DNA of 13,486 nucleotides from Gemmatimonadota bacterium. GTDB lineage: Bacteria > Gemmatimonadota > Gemmatimonadetes > Gemmatimonadales > Gemmatimonadaceae. Of the stretch, positions 1 through 7,269 are shown piece after piece (positions within the stretch are counted from its first letter, which is position 1; every line of letters begins with the position of its first letter). The notes under the pieces were generated by a model. It did not search any database, was not told where the DNA came from, and saw only the letters and a list, made by a program, of their open reading frames with translations. The stretch spans positions 1-13,486 of the forward strand of contig QHUV01000104.1 of NCBI GenBank assembly GCA_003222065.1, written 5' to 3'. The position numbers were made by a program, and so were the translations under genes.

Positions 1-2
1 AG

Positions 3-53
3 GTGTCGGCCTCGGGGATGAGCCGGGTCGAGGTCAAGTTGCGATTGAAATGA
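3..53 (+). CDS. Probable C-terminal end of a plus-strand gene (partial)
   Basis: Frame 3 is open from the window edge to a TGA at 51-53 and reads VSASGMSRVEVKLRLK. Fourteen of its sixteen sense codons end in G or C, as expected for a gene in a G+C-rich genome, whereas the neighbouring frame is much poorer in third-position G+C. The alternating hydrophobic and charged residues look like a closing beta strand. Only 16 residues are visible, so no family can be named and this could be chance. If real, it is convergent with the small minus-strand gene ending at 84, with the heptamer hairpin between them. Confidence 0.35.
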   Translation: MSASGMSRVEVKLRLK

Positions 54-65
54 GTGGTCGGTCGT

Positions 66-111
66 GGTGCTAGGTGCTAGGTGCTAGGTGCTAGGTGCTA
101 GCCAGCACCTA
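66..111. repeat. Five tandem GGTGCTA heptamers ending in a hairpin
   Basis: Five perfect copies of GGTGCTA occupy 66-100. They are followed at 104-111 by AGCACCTA, the exact inverse of TAGGTGCT at 92-99, giving an 8-bp stem with a 4-nt loop. It lies between two apparently convergent genes, so it could work as a bidirectional terminator, though there is no U-tract. Read on the minus strand the unit contains TAG every 7 nt, so it places a stop in all three frames. Tandem copy number of such short units commonly varies between strains. Confidence 0.9.
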
Positions 112-371
112 ACGACCGTCAGCTCACGATTCAAAGCGCGGCCTTCTCGAACGGCACGCTCGATCTCGCCGAGCAATCCCGATGCACTACACTCGGCCGG
201 TGCTGGCGCGGCGCTCCAGTCGTCGCTCGTCCACGAGCGCAACTTCACGCGGCCGTCAGCGCTCGGCCGTTCGATGAGGAGCAGCTTCTCGGGCGCGCCG
301 CCGCCGCCGCCAACCAGCAGGTCGAGCGTATCGGGCGACGAGCCCTTGGCCGCCGACGGTCGCTCGCTCAT
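84..371 (-). CDS. Hypothetical small protein, translationally coupled to ctaA
   Basis: I do not recognise this 95-residue product. It starts at an ATG (371-369) that overlaps the ctaA stop codon by ATGA, the usual sign of coupled translation, so I prefer this start to the longer frame reaching 512 inside ctaA. It begins MSERPSAAKGSS, has a glycine run, then a KLLLIERP strand and an RLKSW-like region, and a helical stretch GEIERAVREGRALNRELTVV that would suit a small soluble alpha/beta protein. No signal peptide or membrane segment is seen. The last eight codons (RCWLAPST) and the stop are encoded by the heptamer repeat at 66-111, so the natural C-terminus may have been replaced by repeat sequence. 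It may serve heme A or oxidase biogenesis by association only. Confidence 0.5.
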   Translation of the reverse strand: MSERPSAAKGSSPDTLDLLVGGGGGAPEKLLLIERPSADGRVKLRSWTSDDWSAAPAPAECSASGLLGEIERAVREGRALNRELTVVRCWLAPST

Positions 372-1375
372 CGCGCGATCACGCGATCGACGGCCATCTC
401 GCCGCCGACCAGCGGATACGATGGAACGTCGCCTAACGACATAGCACGGGTGGCCCCGGCGCGCCCGGCCGCGACGCGCGCCAGATACGCGTATGTGAAG
501 GTAGCCAGCCACACGCTCACACCGACGGCTTCGTGTAACGACCGAAGCACGGCTGGAAGAGTGAATAGCACCATCGACGCGGCGACGATGAACTGCAAGA
601 ACACCAAACCAAGGGCGATCGTCGCCGCCCGCGCGACGGTGCGCGACTCATCGCGTCTTCGCCAGAAACCGCGGACGACGCCGATCAGGTGCAACAAGAG
701 AAGAAATGCGAGCAAGCGATGCGTGAGCTGCACATGCACCGCGCCGGCCCCGGCGGCCGGGTCGGCGCCGCATAACGGGAACGAGCGACAGGCGATGGCG
801 GCACTGGGCAGCTTGGCGGTGAGTCCGCCGAGAGAGACGGCGAGAAACGCGAGCACCGCCGCCGCATTCGCGGCGCGCATTACGCGGAGGGACGCGTGCT
901 CTGTCGCCGCGGCCGCGCCGCCGAGCGCGCCGGCGCGGATCGCAGCGGCGCCTAAAGTCGCGAAGAGCGTCATCGCGAGAACCCAGTGCGCGACGGTGGC
1001 GTAGGGCGGGTTGCCGAGCTTGACGGTCACCGCGCCTAACAGCGCTGCCGCGACGACGGCGACGACGGCGAGCAGCGCGGCGCGCAGGACACCGCCAGGC
1101 CCGCCGACGCGGGGCTCGCTCCGGCAAACCCAGGCGACAACCGCGAACGAAGCGACGGTGACGACGAGGATCGACGCGAGCAATCGGTGGGTCCACTCGA
1201 CCACCAGGTCGGGACGGTCCATCGGCGGAAAGAGGCGGCCGTAACACAGCGGCCAATGGTCGCCGCATCCCATCCCGGAGCCGGAGATTCGCACGATGGC
1301 GCCAAAGACGAGGTGCGCGAGCGCAACGAGGAGCGCCGCGTAAGCGAATCGGCGCAAGGCAGGAAGAGTAGCCAT
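368..1375 (-). CDS. ctaA: Heme A synthase (CtaA/COX15 family)
   Basis: This integral membrane enzyme oxidises the C8 methyl of heme O to a formyl group, making heme A for aa3-type cytochrome oxidase. The 335-residue product has about eight hydrophobic helices in two four-helix halves, as the family does. Both halves carry the heme-coordinating histidines: EWTHRLLAS and AHWVLAM in the first, VQLTHRLLAF and SLHEAVG in the second. The glutamate before the first histidine, required in the family, is present. Both extracellular cysteine pairs are also seen (CGDHWPLC near residues 37-44, and CRSFPLC), which marks the type with a disulfide in each loop. I chose ATG 1375; GTG 1378 immediately before it is equally possible. 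No Shine-Dalgarno is visible, but a TAGAAT box sits just upstream. The ctaB and oxidase genes usually nearby are not in the window. Confidence 0.95.
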   Translation of the reverse strand: MATLPALRRFAYAALLVALAHLVFGAIVRISGSGMGCGDHWPLCYGRLFPPMDRPDLVVEWTHRLLASILVVTVASFAVVAWVCRSEPRVGGPGGVLRAALLAVVAVVAAALLGAVTVKLGNPPYATVAHWVLAMTLFATLGAAAIRAGALGGAAAATEHASLRVMRAANAAAVLAFLAVSLGGLTAKLPSAAIACRSFPLCGADPAAGAGAVHVQLTHRLLAFLLLLHLIGVVRGFWRRRDESRTVARAATIALGLVFLQFIVAASMVLFTLPAVLRSLHEAVGVSVWLATFTYAYLARVAAGRAGATRAMSLGDVPSYPLVGGEMAVDRVIAR

Positions 1376-1390
1376 CACGCGCTCATGTGC

Positions 1391-1396
1391 ATTCTA
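1391..1396 (-). promoter_or_regulatory. Candidate -10 box (TAGAAT) for ctaA
   Basis: On the minus strand TAGAAT lies 12 nt before GTG 1378 and 15 nt before ATG 1375, one mismatch from TATAAT. No convincing -35 hexamer is seen 16-18 nt upstream. A start site 6-7 nt downstream would leave almost no 5' leader, which fits the lack of a ribosome binding site. Confidence 0.27.
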
Positions 1397-1438
1397 CGCG
1401 ACGTCACGACCAGCGATCACTGAGGGAGGGACCAAGTG

Positions 1439-1477
1439 ATGAGTCATTTTGCTGGAGGAAAGCTGTCGGATGCGTGA
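1439..1477 (+). CDS. Possible leader peptide 1 upstream of the permease
   Basis: A 12-residue ORF (MSHFAGGKLSDA) starts at ATG 1439. It is preceded by a near-perfect Shine-Dalgarno sequence, GGGAGGGA at 1424-1431, with an 8-nt spacer. Such a strong site is notable because most genes in this window show none. A short inverted repeat (ATCACT 1416-1421 and AGTGAT 1435-1440) could hide the site and start codon. It overlaps the second leader ORF by eight bases. It could be a regulatory upstream ORF or chance. Confidence 0.25.
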   Translation: MSHFAGGKLSDA

Positions 1478-1529
1478 CTCTCGGTCAATCACGCCGAACA
1501 TCCTTCCGCGATCGATCGTCGCGCCCTAG
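1470..1529 (+). CDS. Possible leader peptide 2 upstream of the permease
   Basis: A 19-residue ORF (MRDSRSITPNILPRSIVAP) starts at ATG 1470 with GGAGGA at 1454-1459 and a 10-nt spacer. It ends with TAG at 1527-1529, 11 nt before the permease ATG. It is out of frame with the permease, so it is not an N-terminal extension. Ribosomes ending here could influence permease initiation. The peptide has no run of a single amino acid of the kind attenuation leaders usually carry, so function is unproven. Confidence 0.25.
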   Translation: MRDSRSITPNILPRSIVAP

Positions 1530-1532
1530 CAT
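1527..1532 (+). promoter_or_regulatory. Candidate -10 box (TAGCAT) for the permease
   Basis: TAGCAT lies 8 nt before the ATG at 1541, matching the TANNNT spacing known for leaderless genes in several bacterial phyla. The would-be -35 (TTCCGC, 1504-1509, 17-nt spacer) is weak. It conflicts with the leader-ORF reading of the same region; only one of the two interpretations need hold. Confidence 0.25.
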
Positions 1533-1540
1533 ACTGACTG

Positions 1541-2932
1541 ATGCGCGAATCCACGACGATCGAACCACGCGCGACGCTGCCCCGCCGGCTTGGCCTGTGG
1601 AGCGCCGTGGCCGTGGTCATCGGTACCACCATTGGCTCCGGAATCTTTCGCTCCCCGGCGAGCATTACAAATCGGCTTCCCGGACCGTTACCCCTCCTTT
1701 CAGTATGGGTCATTGGTGGCGCACTAGCGCTTTGCGGCGCGCTGACGCTAGCCGAGATCGCGGGCGCGTTTCCGCACACGGGCGGCATTTACGTGTTCGT
1801 GCGCGAGGGCTGGGGGCGGCTTCCGGCCTTTCTGTTCGGATGGGCCGAGCTGGTGATCATCCGCGCCGCGGCGCTGGGCGCAATTGGAATCACGTTCGCC
1901 GAGTATCTGCTGCGCGTACTTGGCTTCGATCCGACGAAACCGCCGTATGACGCATACGCCCACTACGTGGCGGCCATCGCGATCATTGCCATGGGCGGCG
2001 TGAATATAATCGGCGTGCGCTTCAGCTCGTGGGTGCAGAACATCACGACGATCGCGAAGTACGTGGGTCTGCTGCTGATCGTGATCGTCGCCATCACGTT
2101 AGGCTTTCCGCGCACCGGCGGCCACTTCACGCCGGCCGCGCCGCCGGGCAGCTTCTCGATCTCGGCGTTCGGGCTCGCGCTCGTCTCGGTACTGTGGGCG
2201 TATGACGGGTGGGCGGACCTCAGCTTCATCAGTGGTGAAGTGAAGGACCCGCGACGCAACATGCCGCGAGCGCTGATTCTCGGCGCGCTCGCGATCATCG
2301 CGATCTACTTGCTCGCGAACGTGGCGTATCTGGCGGTGATGCCGGTGGAGGAGATCCGCACGTCGCGCCTCGTCGCCGCGGACGTCGCGCAGCGATTGGT
2401 CGGCGCCGGCGGCGTCGTGTTCGTGTCGAGCACGGTGATGCTGTCGACGTTCGGCACGTTGAACGGCTCGATTCTCACGTCGCCGCGCATCTGGTTCGCG
2501 ATGGCGGATGACGGATTGTTCTTTCGGAAAGTAGCAGCCGTGCATCCGCGTTTTCAGACGCCATACGTGGCCATCTCCATTGCTGCCGCGTTAGGCGCTG
2601 GATTCGTGCTCCTGCGGACGTTCGAGCAGCTCGCCGACACATTCGTAACGGCGATCATTCCATTCTACGCGTTAGGCGTGGCGTCGATCTACGTCGTTCG
2701 GCGGCGCGCCGATTACGATCCGCCCTTCCGCACGCCGGGATATCCGGTAGTGCCCGCCCTCTTCGTGCTCGCGACGATCTATCTGCTCGTGAACGCGATC
2801 ATCGATCCCTCGAGTCGATGGGGGACGCTGGCGGTGATGGGGGTAACGCTCGTCGGGATCCCCGTGTTTTATCTCACCGTTGGGCGGCGCCCGGCGCCTG
2901 TCGCCAAGCGCGCCGAGTCCGCGGCCGACTGA
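1541..2932 (+). CDS. APC-superfamily amino-acid permease
   Basis: A 463-residue secondary transporter for amino acids (or polyamines), acting in the inner membrane by proton or substrate exchange. It has about twelve hydrophobic segments, the usual number and length for the family. The first helix carries the diagnostic broken-helix motif GTTIGSGIF (residues 29-37 approx.), which binds the substrate backbone in APC transporters. The segment AEIAGAFPHTGGIYVFVREG after helix 2 is also typical of the LAT/SteT-like branch. The start at ATG 1541 leaves a short soluble N-terminus (MRESTTIEPRATLPRR) before helix 1. Its TGA overlaps the start of the next gene (TGATG), so the two are coupled. No substrate specificity can be read from sequence. 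Three Leu-Gly pairs use the rare TTA codon inside the CGTTAGGC motif (2098, 2590, 2671). Confidence 0.93.
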   Translation: MRESTTIEPRATLPRRLGLWSAVAVVIGTTIGSGIFRSPASITNRLPGPLPLLSVWVIGGALALCGALTLAEIAGAFPHTGGIYVFVREGWGRLPAFLFGWAELVIIRAAALGAIGITFAEYLLRVLGFDPTKPPYDAYAHYVAAIAIIAMGGVNIIGVRFSSWVQNITTIAKYVGLLLIVIVAITLGFPRTGGHFTPAAPPGSFSISAFGLALVSVLWAYDGWADLSFISGEVKDPRRNMPRALILGALAIIAIYLLANVAYLAVMPVEEIRTSRLVAADVAQRLVGAGGVVFVSSTVMLSTFGTLNGSILTSPRIWFAMADDGLFFRKVAAVHPRFQTPYVAISIAAALGAGFVLLRTFEQLADTFVTAIIPFYALGVASIYVVRRRADYDPPFRTPGYPVVPALFVLATIYLLVNAIIDPSSRWGTLAVMGVTLVGIPVFYLTVGRRPAPVAKRAESAAD

Positions 2933-4251
2933 TGCGACGTCTCCTCCCGATTCTCGCCGTCGTCGTCGCGGCTTCGGCGGCGGACGCGCAGACGCCGATC
3001 GATACCGGCATCACGCTCATTCGCGCCGGCCGCGTGTTCGACAGCGAGCGGGGCGTCTTTCTGCCGGCGCGAGACATCCTGGTCAAGCATGGCGTGATCG
3101 ACAGCGTCGCGGAGCATCTCGCGGCGCCCGCTGGCGCGCGCGTTCTCGACCTGTCGCGATATTCGGTACTGCCGGGGCTGATCGACTCGCATACGCACCT
3201 TCTTTACCTCGAGAGTCCCGCCGGCGATCTGACCGCTCAAGGTACGAGTGCGGTGATTGTCGAGGGGACGCCGTTGCGGGCATTGCACGGCGCGGCACGA
3301 GCCCGGACTTTTCTCGCCGCGGGCATCACAACGGTGCGCGACTTGGGAAATTCGGGCCGGTTTGGCGACATGGCCCTGCGCGACGCGATTCGCGACGGCA
3401 GTGTCGACGGACCGCGGATGATCGCGGCCGGACCCGGGCTGAGTCCCGAAGGCGGTCAATTCCCGGGATTGCAGAGCGGCTACCGCGCGATTGCTGAGGA
3501 GGAGTACCGCGTCGTGCACGGTCCCGCCGATGCCGCGTTAGGCGTGCGCGAGAACGTCACCTACGGCGCCGACGTCATCAAGATCTACTCGAATAACACG
3601 CCGAACCGCGGATCGCTGTCGGTCGAGGAGATGCGGGCGATTGTCGATGAAGCGCGCCGCCTCCACGTCAAAGTCACGGCACACGCGACCTCCGATGAAG
3701 CGGTGTGGCGCGCGGCGACGGCGGGCGTCGACGGCGTCGAACACGCCTATCAAGTCGCCGATTCGACGCTCGCGCTGATGAAGCAAAAGGGGATCTTCAT
3801 GGTACCGACGGACCTCGATAGCGCGACGGTCCTTCGGTACGCGAGCCGGTCACAGGGGCGATTCACGGCAACGCCGGCGCAAGTTCCAACTTTCGTCAAT
3901 GGACAGCGGGATCGGCTCCGTCGTGCGATCAAGGCTGGTGTGACGATCGCCGCCGGATCCGACAACTACATCGACCTGGGGATGCCCCAAGGCGAGGCAG
4001 CGAAGCACAACCTGTTTGCGTATGCGGAGGCCGGCATGCCGTCACTCGCCATCCTGCAGGCGGCGACCTGGAATGCCTCCCGACTCCTTGGCCTCGAGAA
4101 TCGAGTTGGCGTCATCAGGGCGCGCGCGTTCGCGGATATCATCGCCGTCGAGGGCGATCCGGGGACCGACATTCACGCGCTCGAGCGAGTGAGGTTCGTC
4201 ATGAAACAGGGAACCGTGTACCTGAATAAACTTTCGCTGGGCCGCGACTAG
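2932..4251 (+). CDS. Exported metal-dependent amidohydrolase (COG1228-like)
   Basis: A 439-residue amidohydrolase of the imidazolonepropionase/Xaa-Pro-dipeptidase-like group, which hydrolyses amide bonds in small substrates using one or two metal ions. Visible ligands: HxH in DSHTHL (H87, H89), a lysine suited to carboxylation in DVIKIYS (K217), H251 in TAHATSD, H271 in VEHAYQ and D344 in AAGSDNY, all in the usual order. A signal peptide of about 19 residues (hydrophobic core LLPILAVVVAASA, then ADA before Q20) sends it to the periplasm. I chose ATG 2932 because it overlaps the permease TGA and begins the signal peptide; the frame is open further upstream to 2818 but that part lies inside the permease gene. 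Coupling to a permease suggests a periplasmic enzyme releasing amino acids that the permease imports. The exact substrate is unknown. Confidence 0.92.
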   Translation: MRRLLPILAVVVAASAADAQTPIDTGITLIRAGRVFDSERGVFLPARDILVKHGVIDSVAEHLAAPAGARVLDLSRYSVLPGLIDSHTHLLYLESPAGDLTAQGTSAVIVEGTPLRALHGAARARTFLAAGITTVRDLGNSGRFGDMALRDAIRDGSVDGPRMIAAGPGLSPEGGQFPGLQSGYRAIAEEEYRVVHGPADAALGVRENVTYGADVIKIYSNNTPNRGSLSVEEMRAIVDEARRLHVKVTAHATSDEAVWRAATAGVDGVEHAYQVADSTLALMKQKGIFMVPTDLDSATVLRYASRSQGRFTATPAQVPTFVNGQRDRLRRAIKAGVTIAAGSDNYIDLGMPQGEAAKHNLFAYAEAGMPSLAILQAATWNASRLLGLENRVGVIRARAFADIIAVEGDPGTDIHALERVRFVMKQGTVYLNKLSLGRD

Positions 4252-4264
4252 AATTAACGCGGAA

Positions 4265-5149
4265 TCAGAAGATTCGCAGATTTATATATTTGCGGGGGTT
4301 CTTCTTGAAGTCGTTCATCAGCGAATCCACGCTGCCAACGAGGTTGCGAACGTCGCGGTAGAGCGACGTGTCCGTCAGCAGCCGGCCGGCGGAGCCCTCG
4401 CCGGTATTGAGCTTGCCCAGCGCGACATTGAGTTGGCGCGACGCGCTGTCGAGCGACGATGCCAGCTTGGCGAAATTCTGGCTCGTGGCCGAGAAGCTGC
4501 GCAAGGTCGAGTCGATGCGTGCGGAGTCGATGGCCGTCGCCGCGCGTCGATAGGCGGCGAGCGTCGACGTCAGGTTCCGACTTTGCTCCGCCGCGATTCC
4601 CTGAAGTTGCGACGAAAGCGCCGTCGTGGCCGCGATGGTGCGACGGAGGTCACGCACGCCACCGGCCTGAACGAGCTCGGCGTCGAGGGCCTGCGTCATC
4701 CGCTCCACGTTCTGCGCGATCGAATCCATTCGCGTCATGATTTGCGCGATGTCGGCACTCGGCGGACCTGCGGGAACGGTGTCGCCCGGCGCGTAGTTCG
4801 CCGCCGGCACCGGCATCGTTGGCGTGAGCGCGACGGCGACGTCGCCGAAGATGCCGATGGGCTTCACCGTCGCCACCGACCCTTTCGGCACGGTCTGGTC
4901 GCCATTGACGCGAAAGGTGACGTCGAGAAATCCGTCGCGGCGGAGCTTCACATCGCTCACGTACCCGATGTTGACGCCGGCGAGCAGAACGGGTTGCCCC
5001 TGCTTGAGGCTCTGCCCCCATTGAAAGCGGGTGTAGAGTGGATATCCGGTGGACAGGCCGCCGCGCGCGAGCCAGAGCGCGCCGACGGCCAGGATAGCCA
5101 CCGCGAGCGTGATGAGGATACCGACGGCCACTTCGTCGCGTCGTCTCAT
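4265..5149 (-). CDS. mlaD: MCE-domain lipid-binding protein, MlaD-like
   Basis: A 294-residue membrane-anchored protein of the MCE family. Such proteins form hexameric rings in the periplasm that carry phospholipids between the membranes with the MlaE permease. One N-terminal helix (about residues 9-29, VGILITLAVAILAVGALWLA) is followed by the MCE barrel (about 35-111) containing QGQPVLLAGVNIGYV and VKPIGIFGDVAVALTP, the most conserved stretches of the family. The rest (about 130-294) is predicted helical and rich in Ser, Ala and Gln, like the longer MCE proteins that build a needle or coiled coil beyond the ring. Its ATG overlaps the mlaE TGA by ATGA. It ends 13 bp from the convergent amidohydrolase stop, leaving no room for a classic terminator. 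Function as MlaD is by family; the partner ATPase is not nearby. Confidence 0.93.
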   Translation of the reverse strand: MRRRDEVAVGILITLAVAILAVGALWLARGGLSTGYPLYTRFQWGQSLKQGQPVLLAGVNIGYVSDVKLRRDGFLDVTFRVNGDQTVPKGSVATVKPIGIFGDVAVALTPTMPVPAANYAPGDTVPAGPPSADIAQIMTRMDSIAQNVERMTQALDAELVQAGGVRDLRRTIAATTALSSQLQGIAAEQSRNLTSTLAAYRRAATAIDSARIDSTLRSFSATSQNFAKLASSLDSASRQLNVALGKLNTGEGSAGRLLTDTSLYRDVRNLVGSVDSLMNDFKKNPRKYINLRIF

Positions 5150-5928
5150 GCTTGAAGGAATGGTCCGAGCAGGATAGCCGTAATCGCGTCGAGCACGAGG
5201 ATGACTACCGAGGTGATGACGACGGCACGCGCCGTGGACCGCCCGACACCCTCAGCACCTGTTTCGGTGATATAGCCCTCGTACGAACAGTTGAACGCGA
5301 TGGCGGCGCCGAAGAGTGTGCCCTTGAGCAAACTATAAAACAGCTGGAAGCCGCCATACCCAAGGCGCAGGCCTTCCTTGAAATCCTGAGCCGGCACCTT
5401 CGTGAAGAACACGGAGATGAAATACGCGCTGCCGAGACCGACGGCATTCGCGAGAATGACCAACGTCGGCAGCATAACGAGTGAGGCGAGCAAGCGCGGG
5501 ACGACGAGATACGCAATCGGGTCGTACGCGAGTGTCTCCAGAGCATCGATTTGCTCGGTGACGCGCATCGTGCCGATCTCCGCGGTCATGCGCGCGCCGA
5601 CGCGGCCGGTGAGCACGAGTCCCGTGAGCAGCGGGCCGAGCTCCAGCACGATCATGAGTCGTGAGGCAAGACCAACGAGAGAGAGCTGTACTCCCGGGAA
5701 AAGCTGGTACCGAATCTGAATGGCGATGACCGCGCCGATGAACGCCGCGACGATGCACGCGAGGGGAACGGAGTCGACGCCGATGTTGCGCATCTGACGC
5801 ACCATCTCGGCCGCCCACGTCGCCGGCTCCGAGAGTGCGCGCACGATGTCGCGCAAGAAGAATCCCCGCAGTCCGACGTGTCGAAAGATGCCGAGAAAGG
5901 CACGGGCGACGCGCCGGAAGAAGCGCAT
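5146..5928 (-). CDS. mlaE: MlaE-family ABC transporter permease
   Basis: A 260-residue inner-membrane permease (YrbE/MlaE family) that works with an MCE ring and an ATPase in phospholipid transport. It shows the family pattern: an amphipathic N-terminal region, about five membrane helices, and the conserved segment ELGPLLTGLVLTGRVGARMT followed by EIGTMRVTEQIDALE, which forms the coupling region to the ATPase. The C-terminal half has GTLFGAAIAF and the hydrophobic tail VVILVLDAITAILLGPF. I chose ATG 5928, preceded by GGACGGG, since 260 residues matches the family. A GTG at 6003 would add 25 residues and lies just beyond the GGCTATC hairpin. It is coupled to mlaD by ATGA. No mlaF ATPase gene is adjacent; the ATPase must be encoded elsewhere. 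Confidence 0.93.
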   Translation of the reverse strand: MRFFRRVARAFLGIFRHVGLRGFFLRDIVRALSEPATWAAEMVRQMRNIGVDSVPLACIVAAFIGAVIAIQIRYQLFPGVQLSLVGLASRLMIVLELGPLLTGLVLTGRVGARMTAEIGTMRVTEQIDALETLAYDPIAYLVVPRLLASLVMLPTLVILANAVGLGSAYFISVFFTKVPAQDFKEGLRLGYGGFQLFYSLLKGTLFGAAIAFNCSYEGYITETGAEGVGRSTARAVVITSVVILVLDAITAILLGPFLQA

Positions 5929-6011
5929 GCCCGTCCGCTGCACGACGGGAAACGTCTCCGTCGGGCGTAAGTCGGTTCCTCGTGGATAGAAAGTGGAGCC
6001 CACTTAGCGGC

Positions 6012-6035
6012 GGCTATCGGCTATCAGACGATAGC
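6012..6035. repeat. GGCTATC heptamer pair with inverted arm
   Basis: Two direct copies of GGCTATC (6012-6018, 6019-6025) are followed by GATAGC (6030-6035), which pairs with GCTATC (6020-6025) across a 4-nt loop. It lies in the lptG-mlaE spacer, downstream of the candidate mlaE promoter, so it would fold in the mlaE 5' leader. It has the same build as the repeats at 66-111 and 12419-12486. Confidence 0.5.
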
Positions 6036-6080
6036 TCTCGGGGAGTTCGGACCGCCTATCGAGTGATGGTGGCACGCCGA

Positions 6081-6089
6081 ATTCTAGCA
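6081..6089 (-). promoter_or_regulatory. Candidate extended -10 promoter for mlaED
   Basis: The minus strand reads TGC TAGAAT, an extended -10 element (TGN followed by a one-mismatch TATAAT). No good -35 is visible, which extended -10 promoters can lack. It lies in the 125-200 bp spacer between lptG and mlaE and would give the mlaE-mlaD pair its own transcript with a leader of about 70-145 nt. Confidence 0.33.
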
Positions 6090-6128
6090 TAGCGTGGTAG
6101 ACAATGGTGAGCACGACGCCGCAGGCGG

Positions 6129-7220
6129 CTACGTGCGAACACGTGCCATCAGCACCAACCCGATGACGCCAAAGACCGCGCCGGGCACCCACGCGGCGAG
6201 ATCCGGAGGCATGAGTCCCTTGCCGCCGATCGCCTTCGTCAGCTGAATCATCATCAGAAAGATCACCGTCGTGGCAAGACTGACACCGATGCCGTATGCG
6301 GTGCCGCCGCGCTGGGTGCTCGTCGCCAGTGGCGCGCCGAAGAGCGCGATGATCAGACACGTCGCTGGGATCGCGATCTTCAGCGCCCGCTCCACGCGCA
6401 GCAGGTTCGCATCGCTACCGGAGCGCTCCTGGGCGCGAATGAAACGCGTCAGCTCCGAGTAGCGCATCTCTTCGGGGCTGCGCGGCTTTGCCATCATCTC
6501 GATTGGTCGCTCAGTGAGCCGGCGGTCGCGCAGACTGTCGAAGCTCACGGCGAAGGTGGTTGGCGTGGTGTCGGGCACGACCTCCATATTGCCGCCGCCG
6601 AGCGTCCAGCCGTGATGCGTGTCGTAACGCGCCGTCCTCGCCGTGAGGACATACGACGGATAGTCGAGGCCCGATCCCTTTCGCTCGATCTGCGCCTGAT
6701 CCATCGTCCCCGAGCCGGTATTCAGGCTGCCGATCTTGTACACGCGACCGTACTCGCCGGCGAAAGCGAAGTTGTAGCGTGTGGTCTGCGTCATCGCCGC
6801 CGACTTCTCCTCGAGGAGATCGGCGCGGCGCTGGTTCGTGATCGGAACGACTTCCCCGAGCGCGAGATCGAGACCGCAGGCGAGGATCGCGCCGAGGAGG
6901 ATGGGGGCAATGAGGCGATAAAAACTGATGCCCGACGCCTTGGCGGCCGTGATCTCGGAATGACGTGTGAAGCCGCCGATCGAGAATACGGTCGCGAAGA
7001 GCACGGCCGCGGGGAGTACCATGAACATCGAGTCAGGGAGCCAGTAGACATAGCTCATGATGATGTTCTTCCGCGGCAGATTGCGGCTGAGGTACTTGTT
7101 GAGATTGTCGGTGAGATCGATGACGACGAGCAGCAACGGAAAGCCGAGCGCCGTGGAAACGAAGATCTTCCAGAACTCAACGAAAACGTAGCGGTCGAGA
7201 GGCCTAACGATTCTGCTCAT
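6129..7220 (-). CDS. lptG: LPS export permease LptG (YjgP/YjgQ family)
   Basis: A 363-residue inner-membrane protein that with LptF forms the transmembrane part of the LptB2FG transporter, which extracts lipopolysaccharide and passes it to LptC/A. The layout is standard: a short cytoplasmic start (MSRIVRPLDRYVFVEF), three N-terminal helices including LPAAVLFATVFSIGGFTRHSE with the ITAAKASGIS coupling region that contacts LptB, a periplasmic beta-jellyroll domain (about residues 130-260), and three C-terminal helices starting near ATCLIIALFGAPLATSTQRGG. Length is normal. It follows lptF after a 49-nt gap, so the two are probably cotranscribed. No Shine-Dalgarno is seen at ATG 7220, but a TAATAT box lies 8 nt upstream. 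Assignment as LptG rather than LptF rests on it being the second, standard-length member. Confidence 0.93.
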   Translation of the reverse strand: MSRIVRPLDRYVFVEFWKIFVSTALGFPLLLVVIDLTDNLNKYLSRNLPRKNIIMSYVYWLPDSMFMVLPAAVLFATVFSIGGFTRHSEITAAKASGISFYRLIAPILLGAILACGLDLALGEVVPITNQRRADLLEEKSAAMTQTTRYNFAFAGEYGRVYKIGSLNTGSGTMDQAQIERKGSGLDYPSYVLTARTARYDTHHGWTLGGGNMEVVPDTTPTTFAVSFDSLRDRRLTERPIEMMAKPRSPEEMRYSELTRFIRAQERSGSDANLLRVERALKIAIPATCLIIALFGAPLATSTQRGGTAYGIGVSLATTVIFLMMIQLTKAIGGKGLMPPDLAAWVPGAVFGVIGLVLMARVRT

Positions 7221-7228
7221 GGATATTG

Positions 7229-7234
7229 ATATTA
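7229..7234 (-). promoter_or_regulatory. Candidate -10 box (TAATAT) for lptG
   Basis: On the minus strand TAATAT, one mismatch from consensus, lies 8 nt before the lptG ATG and would give a leaderless or nearly leaderless mRNA. The hexamer 17 nt upstream (CCAATG) is not a good -35. It may be an internal promoter allowing lptG expression apart from lptF. Confidence 0.27.
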
Positions 7235-7269
7235 GCTAGGTAGCCCGTGTCATTGGATGACGTACGTGT

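Noticed and set aside
66..111. CRISPR array
   Set aside because: The units are 7 nt with no spacers.
431..3543. TTAGGC as a telomere-like repeat
   Set aside because: TTAGGC is a nematode telomere unit, but here the copies are scattered singly inside bacterial genes and never tandem.
4252..4264. Terminator between the convergent amidohydrolase and mlaD genes
   Set aside because: Only 13 bp separate the stops and no adequate stem with a T-tract is seen.
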